Below are positions 18,558-27,849 of a stretch of DNA of 64,000 nucleotides, one piece after another. Below the pieces are notes generated by a model, which saw only the letters and a list, made by a program, of their open reading frames with translations, was not told the DNA's origin and made no database searches. Position 1 is the first letter of the stretch. Every line of letters starts with the position of its first letter. Source of the stretch: Gelidibacter pelagius (GTDB taxonomy: Bacteria > Bacteroidota > Bacteroidia > Flavobacteriales > Flavobacteriaceae); contig NZ_JAGEVG010000001.1 of assembly GCF_017581925.1 (NCBI RefSeq), forward strand, positions 124,001 to 188,000. The letters run 5' to 3'. Position numbers and translations under genes: made by a program.

Positions 18558-19712
18558 ATGCAATTCAACAGTATTTTAGGACAGGAACATCTCAAAAACC
18601 ACTTAACCCAAAGTGTGGACAATGGGCGCATACCCCACGCACAACTGTTTGTTGGGCCTGAAGGATCGGGCACTTTGCCAATGGCCATTGCCTATGCACA
18701 ATACATACTTTGCGGTAATAAGAGCTCTCAAAACCAAGGTGGAAATGAAGCATGCAACTTGAAATTTAAAAATTTCTCGCATCCTGATTTACATTTTGCT
18801 TTTCCTGTTGCAACCACCGATAAAATAAAAAGCCATCCCGTCTCCAATCATTTTATGGAAGAATGGCGGCAATTGCTTAAAGAGCAGCCTTATGGGAATC
18901 TTTTTGATTGGTACCGCATATTGGGCATTGATAACAAACAGGGGCAAATAGGTGTTGATGAAGCTTTGAACATTGTTAAGGCACTCTCTTTAAAATCGTA
19001 TGAAGGTGGCTATAAAATTATGTTGATTTGGATGGCAGAACGGATGAATACCTCTGCGGCCAACAAACTCTTGAAACTTATTGAAGAACCGCCGGCTAAA
19101 ACCGTGTTCATTCTTATTGCTGAAGATGAAGGTCAGATCATCAACACGATCAGATCAAGATGTCAAGTTTTGCATTTTCCTCCGTTGGCCGAAGTGGTTA
19201 TTACTGAAGCGCTTAAAAAGAACTACCAACTTGACGAAGCTACAGCAACTAAGATTGCCCGACAATCCGACGGGAATTACAATAAGGCCTGTGATTTAGT
19301 ATATCACGATTCTGAAGATATTCAATTTGAGGAATGGTTTGTGTTTTGGATTAGAAGTGCTTTTAAAGCGAAAGGCAATAAAGCTGCTATTCATGACTTG
19401 ATCAGTTGGAGTGAGCAAGTTGCCAAAACAGGACGTGAAACACAAAAGCAATTTTTACAGTTTTGCCTTGATTTTTTCAGACAGGCACTTTTGATGAATT
19501 ATAATGCCAACCAATTGGTGTTTATAGAACCTAAAACCAAAAACTTTAAGCTTGAAAATTTCGCGCCTTTTGTGCATGAAGGCAATATTATGGACATCAG
19601 TCAAGAACTTCAAGATGCTATCTATCATATTGAACGTAATGGCAATTCCAAAATAATTTTGACTGATCTCTCGATTAAGTTGACCCGTCTATTACACAAA
19701 AAAGCCAGTTAA
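18558..19712 (+). CDS. holB: DNA polymerase III subunit delta' (clamp loader)
   Basis: A 384-aa AAA+ family clamp-loader subunit. It begins FNSILGQEHLKNHLTQSV, then FVGPEGSGTLPMAIAYAQ in place of a Walker A loop: the Lys-Thr is absent, in keeping with the non-hydrolysing role of delta'. The usual four-Cys zinc module is reduced. KLLKLIEEPPAKTVFILIAED and the sensor-like RSRCQVLHFPPL segments are conserved. A TAGTTTTG motif just upstream (18546-18553) could be its promoter. A hairpin overlapping the stop ends the transcript. Confidence 0.88.
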   Translation: MQFNSILGQEHLKNHLTQSVDNGRIPHAQLFVGPEGSGTLPMAIAYAQYILCGNKSSQNQGGNEACNLKFKNFSHPDLHFAFPVATTDKIKSHPVSNHFMEEWRQLLKEQPYGNLFDWYRILGIDNKQGQIGVDEALNIVKALSLKSYEGGYKIMLIWMAERMNTSAANKLLKLIEEPPAKTVFILIAEDEGQIINTIRSRCQVLHFPPLAEVVITEALKKNYQLDEATATKIARQSDGNYNKACDLVYHDSEDIQFEEWFVFWIRSAFKAKGNKAAIHDLISWSEQVAKTGRETQKQFLQFCLDFFRQALLMNYNANQLVFIEPKTKNFKLENFAPFVHEGNIMDISQELQDAIYHIERNGNSKIILTDLSIKLTRLLHKKAS

Positions 19713-19725
19713 AAACTGGCTCTTA
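19703..19725 (+). terminator. Terminator overlapping the holB stop codon
   Basis: A 7-bp stem AGCCAGT (19703-19709) and ACTGGCT (19715-19721) with a 5-base loop containing the TAA stop, followed by a short T-rich tract. A-rich sequence on the left side could let it also serve the converging ompH gene. Confidence 0.6.
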
Positions 19726-19752
19726 TTTGATATCTATAACTTATTCAACGAA

Positions 19753-20268
19753 TTAGTCCTTCTTTTTTTCAGCGTTAAGTGCTTCCAAAATATCTTTTGT
19801 TAAATCTTCACTTTCCTTTCCGTACATCACACTTCCAGCTTCATTACTTCCCAAAATATAAGAATAACCATTCTTTTCGCCATAATCTTTCACAAAAGAT
19901 CTAATGTCTTTAATGAGTGTATCTATCTGAGATTGACTTTTCTTTTGGATCTGTTGCTCTTCCATTTGAAATTGCTGTTGGAAACGTTGGTACTGTTGCG
20001 CTAAAGCTTGGTATTGCTCTTGGGAGCTTTTTTGTACCATTTGTGGATCTTTTTCTTGCATTTCAGCTGCTAAAGCTTGAAAAGATTGTCCGATACTATC
20101 CACCTTTTTGTTAAACGCATCAATTTCAACTTGGAATTTAGCTTCAACATCTTTTTTCTTCTGGTAATCATTAATCAATTTGCTATTATCAACAAATCCA
20201 ATTTTTGTTTGCTCTTGACATGATGACAACATCACCAAAGTTAATAGAGCGATAAAACCTTTTTTCAT
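19753..20268 (-). CDS. OmpH/Skp family periplasmic chaperone, lipoprotein form
   Basis: A 171-aa OmpH-family protein that would hold unfolded outer-membrane proteins in the periplasm. The signal peptide ends LVMLSSC, making C17 a lipidation site, so this is a lipoprotein variant rather than soluble Skp. IGFVDNSKLINDYQKK is the conserved start of the fold. A long Gln-rich coiled coil spans about 35-125, and GYSYILGSNEAGSVMYG is the conserved C-terminal strand pair. It is transcribed alone, with a TACATTTG promoter motif at 20295-20302. Confidence 0.9.
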   Translation of the reverse strand: MKKGFIALLTLVMLSSCQEQTKIGFVDNSKLINDYQKKKDVEAKFQVEIDAFNKKVDSIGQSFQALAAEMQEKDPQMVQKSSQEQYQALAQQYQRFQQQFQMEEQQIQKKSQSQIDTLIKDIRSFVKDYGEKNGYSYILGSNEAGSVMYGKESEDLTKDILEALNAEKKKD

Positions 20269-20294
20269 TTTTTGTGTTTATTAAAATTTTGATG

Positions 20295-20302
20295 CAAATG
20301 TA
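20295..20302 (-). promoter_or_regulatory. ompH promoter, -7 motif
   Basis: TACATTTG on the minus strand matches TAnnTTTG and lies 26 bases before the ompH ATG. The -33 element is not clear. Confidence 0.5.
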
Positions 20303-20477
20303 ATAAAGTCAATGTAATTTTTAAGAAAATATATAGTATAGTTTAAATTAATCAAATATTAAAAACTCATTAATTAAATCAATTAAAAATGACGAAACAG
20401 GATTCGATTTAAGAAGGATTTAGAAATAATTATAGGGAGAAACCCTTGACGAGTTAGATTAAGCTTTAAAAGGGCTC

Positions 20478-21353
20478 TTATTGGCGTTTTTGATGCTTTA
20501 AGACGTAAATTAGCGAAGAATACTCCCCTGAGGTCCTCGCCTTCAAATTTGAACGCCATCCATGCCAAAATCCCTTAACATAATTCATGCTACCCGATTT
20601 ATATTTTTCAGAAAGGAGACTCACATAAAAAGCGTCAAACTTCATTGGTTCGGTTTTCACCAAGGTCATATCTACTTTTTTAGCCAATCCTTTTATAGAG
20701 TCCTGACTAAAATGCCAAAGATGTCTTGGTACATCATAAGCGGCCCAAAATTCTTTGTACAATTTTGCATCATAACTTTTATAATTGGGTACAGCTATGA
20801 TAAGAACCCCTTCCGGTTTTAATAATTTATCAAAGACATTAAAATGCTCTTCAAGTTCCGGTAAATGTTCCAATACATGCCATAGCGTGATCACATCAAA
20901 ACTTTGCTCTTCAAGTTTAAAAAGTTTATCAGCATCAAATACGGAATTATCTGTCTTTTTATTGGCGATGCTGCGCGCCTGTTCGTTTGGTTCAATTCCA
21001 GTGATGGTCCAACCAGATTTTGAAGCTACCTGCAGAAAGTCGCCAGTACCGCATCCAACATCCAATAGTGATTTCGAGTTTTTAGTTACGGCATTGATGA
21101 GCTTCAACTTTCGTTTTAAAGCGATCCCTTTTACGAGATGATACACTTTTTCAAAGACATTCCTTTTTGCATCCGTGTGTGAAATATAATCCTCGCTTTT
21201 ATAATATTCCGGTAATTTATTTGCAGAAGGCTGCGGAAAGGTTTCGAGCATTTCTAAGTCGTCATTATACAATAACTCAAAACTCTCTTGGGAAACAGAG
21301 TAATCCTTTACTTTGATATAGCAGTTTTTTTGCAACGAATCTGACACGCTCAA
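20478..21353 (-). CDS. Class I SAM-dependent methyltransferase
   Basis: A 291-aa methyltransferase. The SAM-binding motif is SLLDVGCGTGDFLQVA, followed by GIEPNEQA with the acidic ribose ligand, then VITLWHVLEHLPE and LLKPEGVLIIAVPNY, the usual order of motifs in class I enzymes. The first ~85 residues (YNDDLEMLETFPQPSANKLP) are a family-specific extension that probably helps bind the substrate, which I cannot name. No ATG is available in frame: the start is TTG at 21353, or GTG two codons later. It stands alone upstream of ompH. Confidence 0.85.
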   Translation of the reverse strand: MSVSDSLQKNCYIKVKDYSVSQESFELLYNDDLEMLETFPQPSANKLPEYYKSEDYISHTDAKRNVFEKVYHLVKGIALKRKLKLINAVTKNSKSLLDVGCGTGDFLQVASKSGWTITGIEPNEQARSIANKKTDNSVFDADKLFKLEEQSFDVITLWHVLEHLPELEEHFNVFDKLLKPEGVLIIAVPNYKSYDAKLYKEFWAAYDVPRHLWHFSQDSIKGLAKKVDMTLVKTEPMKFDAFYVSLLSEKYKSGSMNYVKGFWHGWRSNLKARTSGEYSSLIYVLKHQKRQ

Positions 21354-21694
21354 TGGATGATTTTAAAATGATTCTACGGGAGCGAAATTAATCAATAGCT
21401 TGAATCTTTTCCAACAATCGGCTAATACTTTTTCAATATTAAATCTTCTAAAAAGCCTTCTGTCCTCTCTATCGATTTTAATTAAATAATAGAACGCAGA
21501 TGACACTGATCTATTTTGATTTTCACAGATATCTTTTCTTATGAAAATAATTTCGATTTTAAACTATCATGCGTCAATGTGTTTAATGTTACTTGACTTC
21601 ACTACCATTTCAAAGACAATTAACAAATAAAAAATAACAATAACCAATAAAAATAATCACACGTTCCACGTGGAACAATCACATATTTTAAGAG
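21354..21694. other. Intergenic region between the methyltransferase gene and mnmG
   Basis: No gene is seen. About 21491-21540 resembles part of a dispersed element that occurs again at 34923-35053 (shared GATGACACTGAT followed by ATTTTCA-type sequence). A parS-like palindrome lies at 21662-21677, just past the mnmG stop. Confidence 0.6.
21662..21677. promoter_or_regulatory. parS-like centromere site, mnmG 3' side
   Basis: The 14-bp perfect palindrome GTTCCACGTGGAAC (21663-21676) differs in only one outer base from the 16-bp parS form TGTTCCACGTGGAACA known from chromosomal ParB systems. It sits 18 bases beyond the end of mnmG. An identical core occurs 1.9 kb away on the other side of the gene. 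Confidence 0.75.
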
Positions 21695-23566
21695 CTATCT
21701 ACCCATATACACTAAAAGCACAGAAACATCACTTGGTGTTACGCCACTGATTCGTGAGGCCTGAGAGATGGTTCGTGGTTGGATTTTCTCCAATTTTTGC
21801 CGTGCCTCAATACTCATGGATTTCATTTTGGAATAGTCAAACCCAGATGGAATTTTCAAATCCTCAAGGCGATTAAGCTTATCTGCATTGTTCTTTTCTT
21901 TATCGATATAACCAGAATACTTCACTTGGATCTCGGCTTGTTCAATAGTTTCCTTATCAAGCTCATGCTCCTGAATATACGATTCAACACTCTCTATCTT
22001 TCTGACGTCATCCATAGAAATATTAGGTCGGGCAAATATCTTAAAGAGTTTACCGGATTGATTAACCAATGCAGAATCATTATCTCCCAAAATAGGATTG
22101 ATATCTTCAGCCTGAACGCTTGTTTGTTTAAAGAACTCAACAAATGCATCGGACTTATAATGCTTCTCCTCCATTCTCCTTAAACGTTTTTCACTGGCCA
22201 ATCCAAGTTCATATCCCTTTGGAGTCAGTCTCAAATCAGCGTTATCCTGTCTTAATAGCGTTCTATATTCCGCACGTGAAGTAAACATGCGATAAGGCTC
22301 TTCGGTACCTTTTGTAATAAGATCATCAATCAAAACCCCAATATAAGCTTCATTGCGCTTCAAGGTGAATTCATCCCTTTCCTGAATTTGGAGAGCGGCA
22401 TTAATTCCTGCCATTAAACCCTGCGAAGCAGCTTCTTCATATCCAGTAGTTCCATTAATCTGTCCAGCGAAAAACAAGCCTTTTATTAATTTTGTCTCTA
22501 AGGTATGCGTCAATTGTGTTGGTGGAAAATAATCGTATTCAATAGCATATCCAGGTCTGAAAAATTTGACTTTTTCAAAACCTACAACAGAACGCAACGC
22601 CTTAAATTGAACATCTTCCGGTAAAGATGTCGAAAAACCGTTTACATAAACTTCTACAGTGTTCCATCCTTCTGGTTCTACAAAAATCTGATGACGATCC
22701 TTAGTTGCAAACCGATTAATTTTATCTTCAATGGAAGGACAATAACGAGGACCCGTACTTTGAATTCGACCATTAAACATAGGCGAACGATCAAATCCTT
22801 CACGCAACAAATCATGAACCAAGGGACTTGTAAAACTCATATGGCAATCGCGTTGTTGCGTCAATGGTTTGGTCACATCAGAATAGGAAAACTTTTCAGG
22901 AACCTCATCACCGGGCTGAACAATCATTTTGGAATAGTCCAAAGATCGACCGTCGACTCTTGGTGGCGTTCCTGTCTTCATTCTTCCAGATTCAAAACCC
23001 AACTGAACTAATTGTTCAGTAATTCCTGTAGCAGCTCTTTCTCCTGCTCTACCACCACCAAAATTCTTATCACCTATATGAATCAGCCCATTTAAAAAAG
23101 TACCGTTTGTGAGAACAACGGTCTTTGCTCTAACCTCCAAGCCGAGGGAAGTTCTCACACCAACCACTTGTCCGTTTTCTACCAGTAGCGCCGAAACCAT
23201 ATCCTGATAAAAATCAAGATTAGGGGTACGCTCCAACATCAATCGCCAATCCTCTGCAAAACGCATGCGGTCACTTTGCACTCTTGGACTCCACATAGCA
23301 GGCCCTTTGGACTTATTCAGCATTTTAAACTGTATAGCCGAAGTATCGCTCACAATCCCGCTGTAACCTCCCAAGGCATCAATCTCGCGCAAAATTTGTC
23401 CTTTTGCAATCCCACCCATGGCAGGATTACAGGACATCTGTGCGATGTTCTGAAGGTTCATTGTAATCAATAACGCCGAACTCCCCATATTGGCCGCTGC
23501 AGCGGCAGCTTCGCTACCAGCATGTCCGCCGCCAACAACAATTACATCATATACTTTATCAAACAT
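21695..23566 (-). CDS. mnmG: tRNA uridine-5-carboxymethylaminomethyl modification enzyme MnmG (GidA)
   Basis: A 623-aa FAD protein that, with MnmE, adds the carboxymethylaminomethyl group to the wobble uridine of certain tRNAs. The FAD-binding loop VVGGGHAGSEAAAAAA begins at about 10. CNPAMGGIAKGQ, GTPPRVDGRSLDYSKM, GPRYCPSIEDKI and FFAGQINGTTGYEEAA are hallmark MnmG segments, and the C-terminal helical domain ends SGVTPSDVSVLLVYM. Length is typical. Historically gidA lies near replication origins beside parAB. Here parS-like sites lie on both sides of it, one of them in its own leader. Confidence 0.97.
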   Translation of the reverse strand: MFDKVYDVIVVGGGHAGSEAAAAAANMGSSALLITMNLQNIAQMSCNPAMGGIAKGQILREIDALGGYSGIVSDTSAIQFKMLNKSKGPAMWSPRVQSDRMRFAEDWRLMLERTPNLDFYQDMVSALLVENGQVVGVRTSLGLEVRAKTVVLTNGTFLNGLIHIGDKNFGGGRAGERAATGITEQLVQLGFESGRMKTGTPPRVDGRSLDYSKMIVQPGDEVPEKFSYSDVTKPLTQQRDCHMSFTSPLVHDLLREGFDRSPMFNGRIQSTGPRYCPSIEDKINRFATKDRHQIFVEPEGWNTVEVYVNGFSTSLPEDVQFKALRSVVGFEKVKFFRPGYAIEYDYFPPTQLTHTLETKLIKGLFFAGQINGTTGYEEAASQGLMAGINAALQIQERDEFTLKRNEAYIGVLIDDLITKGTEEPYRMFTSRAEYRTLLRQDNADLRLTPKGYELGLASEKRLRRMEEKHYKSDAFVEFFKQTSVQAEDINPILGDNDSALVNQSGKLFKIFARPNISMDDVRKIESVESYIQEHELDKETIEQAEIQVKYSGYIDKEKNNADKLNRLEDLKIPSGFDYSKMKSMSIEARQKLEKIQPRTISQASRISGVTPSDVSVLLVYMGR

Positions 23567-23589
23567 TGTTTGTTAATTTTTAATTCGAT

Positions 23590-23605
23590 TGTTCCACGTG
23601 GAACA
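23590..23605. promoter_or_regulatory. parS-like centromere site, mnmG 5' side
   Basis: TGTTCCACGTGGAACA is a perfect 16-bp palindrome and a perfect match to the parS form known from chromosomal partition systems. It sits 24 bases before the mnmG ATG and downstream of a TATATTTG promoter motif (23676-23683), so it is probably transcribed as part of the mnmG leader. Confidence 0.8.
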
Positions 23606-23675
23606 ATATAATTTCAAGATACGGATTAACACGATCAACAAATCCGACAATCGATTATCCGAAAATAAAAGTTTG

Positions 23676-23683
23676 CAAATATA
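23676..23683 (-). promoter_or_regulatory. mnmG promoter, -7 motif
   Basis: TATATTTG on the minus strand matches TAnnTTTG. It would give an unusually long leader of about 100 bases that contains the parS-like site. The -33 element is weak. Confidence 0.4.
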
Positions 23684-23700
23684 CGTTGATTTCCCGATAC

Positions 23701-24111
23701 TTACGGTAATTTAGAAATGTAGTAGTTTTCTTTCGAACGCATTTCGCTTTGGTCAGCTTCAGTTTTGTCCTTATATCCACAATAATGAAGAATGCCATGA
23801 ATCATCACACGACTCAATTCATTGTCAAAAGTAACATCAAAGTCCTTTGCGTTCTCCTTTACTCTTTCGATCGATATGTAGATATCGCCACTAATTAGTT
23901 TTCCAAGTGTATAATCGAAACTAATAATATCAGTTAAGGTGTCGTGCTCCAAAAACTCAATATTGATATCTAAAAGATAGGCATCATCACAAAAAATATA
24001 GTTGATCTCACCTTCCTTAAATCCCTCATTGTGGATGGAATTAGAAACCCAATTCGACACTAGGTCTTCGCTTGCTAACTCAAAATCTGTCTCGTAATTA
24101 AAGCTGATCAT
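23701..24111 (-). CDS. ybeY: Endoribonuclease YbeY (rRNA maturation)
   Basis: A 136-aa UPF0054 metalloprotein involved in 16S rRNA 3'-end maturation and ribosome quality control. The metal site reads HGILHYCGYKDK: H105 and H109 are present, but the third position, His in GYDH of most bacteria, is Asp (D115). I recall the same change in other Bacteroidetes homologues, so it is probably a lineage feature rather than damage. SGDIYISIERVKENA is the conserved central strand. Its start overlaps the end of the DUF4175 gene by 14 bases, so translation is coupled. Confidence 0.92.
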   Translation of the reverse strand: MISFNYETDFELASEDLVSNWVSNSIHNEGFKEGEINYIFCDDAYLLDINIEFLEHDTLTDIISFDYTLGKLISGDIYISIERVKENAKDFDVTFDNELSRVMIHGILHYCGYKDKTEADQSEMRSKENYYISKLP

Positions 24112-27100
24112 TCTCCTTTTTAAAATAGTCCTGTACCTTTTGCTTGTAAATTTGTTGCAAAGGTAAAGCTTGTCGATTTAATATTTCAGTAGTATTAAAA
24201 TATTCTTTAGCCGTAGGGATTTGATCATTGGAAGTATTCTCGAATAGTTTTGTATTGGTGTTGGATTCTCGCCTATTTTCCTCACCTTGAAGAAATGTTG
24301 CATTTTCAAGTTTCAAAAGTTGATGCTGCAAATTCATCATCCGCTGCAAGGTCTGATTAGTAAATCCCTTATTGATTAAATCAGACTCAATATTTTCCAT
24401 TTGTTTCAATAGCTGTTGACCTTGTAGAGAGTTGCCAAGCTCTTTCAACTTTTGCTGTAAAGCAATTCGCAATTGTTGCTGTTGTTGGTAGATACGGTAT
24501 AGATCCCCATTCATTGTTTCAGAAGAGCCTTCACCCTCTCCTTGCTGATTCCCTTCACCACCTTCCTTTCCATCTTCTCCTGACTTACCATCACCTTGTT
24601 CGCCATCTTTACCATCACCATCTTCCTTACCTTCTCGACCCTTATCCTTACCCGAATTACTCTTTTTAACTCCCTTTTCCATCTGTTTATTGAGTTCTTC
24701 CTGGCTCATAATAATATCAGGCAATTGCATCCCACCAGAACCACCACCCTGTCCCTGTCCTTTTCCAGAACCTTCACCTTGAGCAGCATTCATGTCGGAT
24801 TCAATATTATCTAAAACATCACTCAAAAAATTTGCCAAGTCGTTTGTGGCAGTCATAGTATATTGCTGTGTTGCAACCCCTTTATACAAAAGGTTTTCAG
24901 AAAGCTCCTCCATCGATTTGTCGATATTAAAAAACACATCGGTAATCTTAGAATTAACATGCTCAGAAAGTTTAGGTTGACGCAAGGATAAAGCAAAAAG
25001 ACTATCATCAATATGCTCAAAATGCTCACGCAAACTACTTTGCTTGCGCAAAAATTTACCGTACTGATTATGATTGATTTGAATACTCTTAAATTGATCC
25101 ATCAAATCTTCCTGTTCAAAGGAAAACAACAAGAGGTTTTTCAAAATCTGACGTAACATGGTCGCATCTTCCTGCATCTGTTCCTGACCACCGGACATCA
25201 TGGATTGAGCCATTTTAGAACTCATTTCCTTCATTTTCTTTGAGGCATCCTTCTGTTTCTGCTGTGCATCCTTTTGCTTTTGCTCCGCATTCTTTTGATC
25301 ATTCTTTCCTTCAGCATCCTCTTTCTTTTGGAGATCATCCGATGCTTCCTGTTGATCTTTCTGAATTTCATTTTCCAATTCCTTATCCTGTGGAACATCC
25401 AAAGGTTTCTTCAAAGCCTGATTCTCCTTTTGTAGTTCTTCTAGTTCCTTTTGGAAATCCTCAAAGTCCTGATTCAATTCATCTTGTTTTTCCTTTGTAT
25501 TTGATTCCTTTTCCTCTTTGGATTGTTGATCTTGCTCATTAGCCAACTTCTCAAGCTCCCTTTGAAGCTTCTCTGCCTTCTTCGCTACATAATAGCGCTT
25601 GGTCAGTTCCAACAATTGCTGTAAGCTCTTCTGTTTATTTTTATTTTGCTTTGCTAATTGCTCCAATTTCTCTGTTAACTCCTCTCTTTGGATTTTATCC
25701 TGAAGTTGTTCAAGTTCCTTTAAAAGCTTCTCATCCTTTTGAAGTTGTTCTTCATTGTCCTTCAAACGCTCCTTAAGATCTTCCTTAAACGGATCATTCT
25801 CGGTATTCTCATTTTGAAAATTTTCGAGATTATCTTTAAGTCGCTTATTGAAATTCTGCATCATTTCTTCCTGCTGTTTCTGACGCTTTATAAAGTTTTC
25901 AAGTTTTTTCTTATCGCTAAAATTAAGTTGTTCTTTTTCCTTTTGAGTTCTGGATAATTCTTCCAACTGCTTTTCTTGCAATTTCATTTTTTCAAAGGAA
26001 TTATCTAGATTCTTAATGGTTTCACTTTGCTCTTTCAGTTGCTTTAACTCTTCTTCATCTTCGGTTAGTTTCCTGTAGGTAAATACGGCACTTTTTACGC
26101 TCTTAAATTTATGGATAGCATCATTATCAAACACTTGAAAATACAATTCATAAGTACTACCCTCTTTCAACTGTAAGTTATTTGGGAATGCGCTGACAAA
26201 TTCCTCAAAATTAGATGGTGCAATAGGAATGCTCTCTATTTTTTTATCTTCCTCATTGTCAATAGGATAGTAAACCAATTGTAATTTACTTAATCCATAA
26301 TCATCACTGGCTTGTCCGTAAAAATAAAGCGATTGGTTATCAATCGTATCCCGTACGACCTTGATGTTGAGCTCAGGATAAGCATCTTTTATCACCTGAA
26401 TACTGTAGGCTAAGTTCTCATAATCCTTCAAGGATTCATTACTGGTGGCAATGTTATAATCCAATCTGGAAAACAACTGTTTGGAAATTTCAAATGTATC
26501 GTTAGTTTTTAGGTCAAACTGTAAGGTATCATTAGCATACATTACCACTTGATTCGTCGCTTTTGTGTTAATTTTCCAGGTCACCTTAGTTCCTTCGGGA
26601 ATGGTCGTGTTTCCAGTACTTTTTAAAGTCTCATCCACTCTATTGGTATAAGCAGGATAATCCAAGACCATTTCAAAATTAACCAAAGTCGGTACGTTGA
26701 CTACCCGTAATTGGTACGTTTTTGAGACCACTTTATTGGCCGAAAGTGTAAAAGAAACAGCATTCTTCAATTGTGGAAAAATATACTCAAAAGATCCAGG
26801 ATCGGTTTGCCTCAAGAAATAGGTTTCCCCAGCATAATGAATTTGTGCGTTCTCAGGAACCAAACTACCAGCTGTTTTAACCACCAATTTAAAATCCTTA
26901 TTCTCTATGGCTTGAAGTTCTTCATTGACCACGAAAAACTGAAAAGGTGCCGGTGGCTCATAAGCGGTTTTGTAATTCACGACACGTTCATAACTATCAC
27001 TAAACGAATTAAAATGTCCGGTAATAAATGTAAATAATAAAATAAGAACAGGAATGGCGGCATACTTTAGATACTTCACATTCCTATTAAAATTTATGGC

Positions 27101-27529
27101 CAACTTAAAAGGAACGGGCTTCAATTCAGCCGATTTTTGTTCAATACTTGCCAATAAGAGCTCTGATTGTTCCGAATTTTTTTGAAGTTGAAGAACATTC
27201 AACAATTTATCACTGACCTCTGGAAAGTGTTTGCCAATGATATAGGACGCTTCTTCATAATCGATCCCTTTTTGAAGCTTAAACAGTTTTGATAACGGCC
27301 AAACAATAAACCTGACAAATAATCCCAACTCAACAGCTACAAAAACCCAAAACAAAATGGCTCTCGCAGTTGGCCCTAACCATAAAACATATTCGAGAAA
27401 TAAGGTAAATAAAAGATATAGCAAACCAATGGCAAAAAACAGAATAGCCCCCTTGAGCAAGTCGTTGGTATAATAACGCCTGATAAACTGCTCGAGCTTA
27501 GATTGTATGCTTTTGAAGTTGTTTAACAC
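24098..27529 (-). CDS. DUF4175 family membrane protein with long coiled coil
   Basis: A 1143-aa protein of the Bacteroidetes family DUF4175. Two membrane segments lie near the N-terminus (about 26-48 and 57-77) and one at about 153-170. They are followed by a beta-rich periplasmic part (about 190-480), then about 350 residues extremely rich in Lys, Glu and Gln that form a coiled coil, then a Gly-rich, low-complexity stretch (about 925-1010) and a helical tail. The start codon is GTG. No catalytic motif is visible and the function is unknown; a structural role in the envelope is a guess. It is upstream of and overlaps ybeY. Confidence 0.85.
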   Translation of the reverse strand: MLNNFKSIQSKLEQFIRRYYTNDLLKGAILFFAIGLLYLLFTLFLEYVLWLGPTARAILFWVFVAVELGLFVRFIVWPLSKLFKLQKGIDYEEASYIIGKHFPEVSDKLLNVLQLQKNSEQSELLLASIEQKSAELKPVPFKLAINFNRNVKYLKYAAIPVLILLFTFITGHFNSFSDSYERVVNYKTAYEPPAPFQFFVVNEELQAIENKDFKLVVKTAGSLVPENAQIHYAGETYFLRQTDPGSFEYIFPQLKNAVSFTLSANKVVSKTYQLRVVNVPTLVNFEMVLDYPAYTNRVDETLKSTGNTTIPEGTKVTWKINTKATNQVVMYANDTLQFDLKTNDTFEISKQLFSRLDYNIATSNESLKDYENLAYSIQVIKDAYPELNIKVVRDTIDNQSLYFYGQASDDYGLSKLQLVYYPIDNEEDKKIESIPIAPSNFEEFVSAFPNNLQLKEGSTYELYFQVFDNDAIHKFKSVKSAVFTYRKLTEDEEELKQLKEQSETIKNLDNSFEKMKLQEKQLEELSRTQKEKEQLNFSDKKKLENFIKRQKQQEEMMQNFNKRLKDNLENFQNENTENDPFKEDLKERLKDNEEQLQKDEKLLKELEQLQDKIQREELTEKLEQLAKQNKNKQKSLQQLLELTKRYYVAKKAEKLQRELEKLANEQDQQSKEEKESNTKEKQDELNQDFEDFQKELEELQKENQALKKPLDVPQDKELENEIQKDQQEASDDLQKKEDAEGKNDQKNAEQKQKDAQQKQKDASKKMKEMSSKMAQSMMSGGQEQMQEDATMLRQILKNLLLFSFEQEDLMDQFKSIQINHNQYGKFLRKQSSLREHFEHIDDSLFALSLRQPKLSEHVNSKITDVFFNIDKSMEELSENLLYKGVATQQYTMTATNDLANFLSDVLDNIESDMNAAQGEGSGKGQGQGGGSGGMQLPDIIMSQEELNKQMEKGVKKSNSGKDKGREGKEDGDGKDGEQGDGKSGEDGKEGGEGNQQGEGEGSSETMNGDLYRIYQQQQQLRIALQQKLKELGNSLQGQQLLKQMENIESDLINKGFTNQTLQRMMNLQHQLLKLENATFLQGEENRRESNTNTKLFENTSNDQIPTAKEYFNTTEILNRQALPLQQIYKQKVQDYFKKENDQL

Positions 27530-27849
27530 AGATTTGGTGATTTTTAGAGATTTGGGCCAAAGACAAAATGTCCATACGTATATAACCTACTAAATTACGA
27601 TTTTATTTTAATCTGTAATTATCTAAATATGATAAGCTTGTGTTAATTAAACAGATGAGCGTCATGAAGTTAAAGTTGAAGTTGAAATGCTGGAAAAGTG
27701 AATTTAAAATAATTAACCAAACTTGGAACTCTGCTCACCCGCCCGAAGTGTTTGCTAAGACGGGAACTCATAACACCAAACTTTGATCTCTAAATCTTGA
27801 ACCTTGCTCCCTAAAAAACTATCTTTGTAATTATAAATCAAATAAAAAA
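27530..27849. other. Divergent intergenic region with gltX promoter
   Basis: This 320-bp stretch separates the divergent DUF4175 and gltX genes. The only recognisable signal is the gltX promoter at 27797-27827. No open frame, hairpin or repeat stands out. Confidence 0.6.
27797..27827 (+). promoter_or_regulatory. gltX promoter (-33 TTG, -7 TATCTTTG)
   Basis: TTG at 27797-27799 and TATCTTTG at 27820-27827 are separated by 20 bases, close to the Bacteroidetes -33/-7 arrangement. Transcription would start about 15 bases before the gltX ATG. Confidence 0.55.

Noticed and set aside
20383-20568. 61-codon minus-strand frame starting inside the methyltransferase end
   Set aside because: It overlaps the real gene in another frame, has no family signal and runs into intergenic DNA.
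24596-25542. Several plus-strand frames and Gly/Lys/Glu-rich simple sequence
   Set aside because: They lie in the low-complexity coding part of the DUF4175 gene; codon-biased repeats of its coiled coil explain them, not a DNA repeat element.
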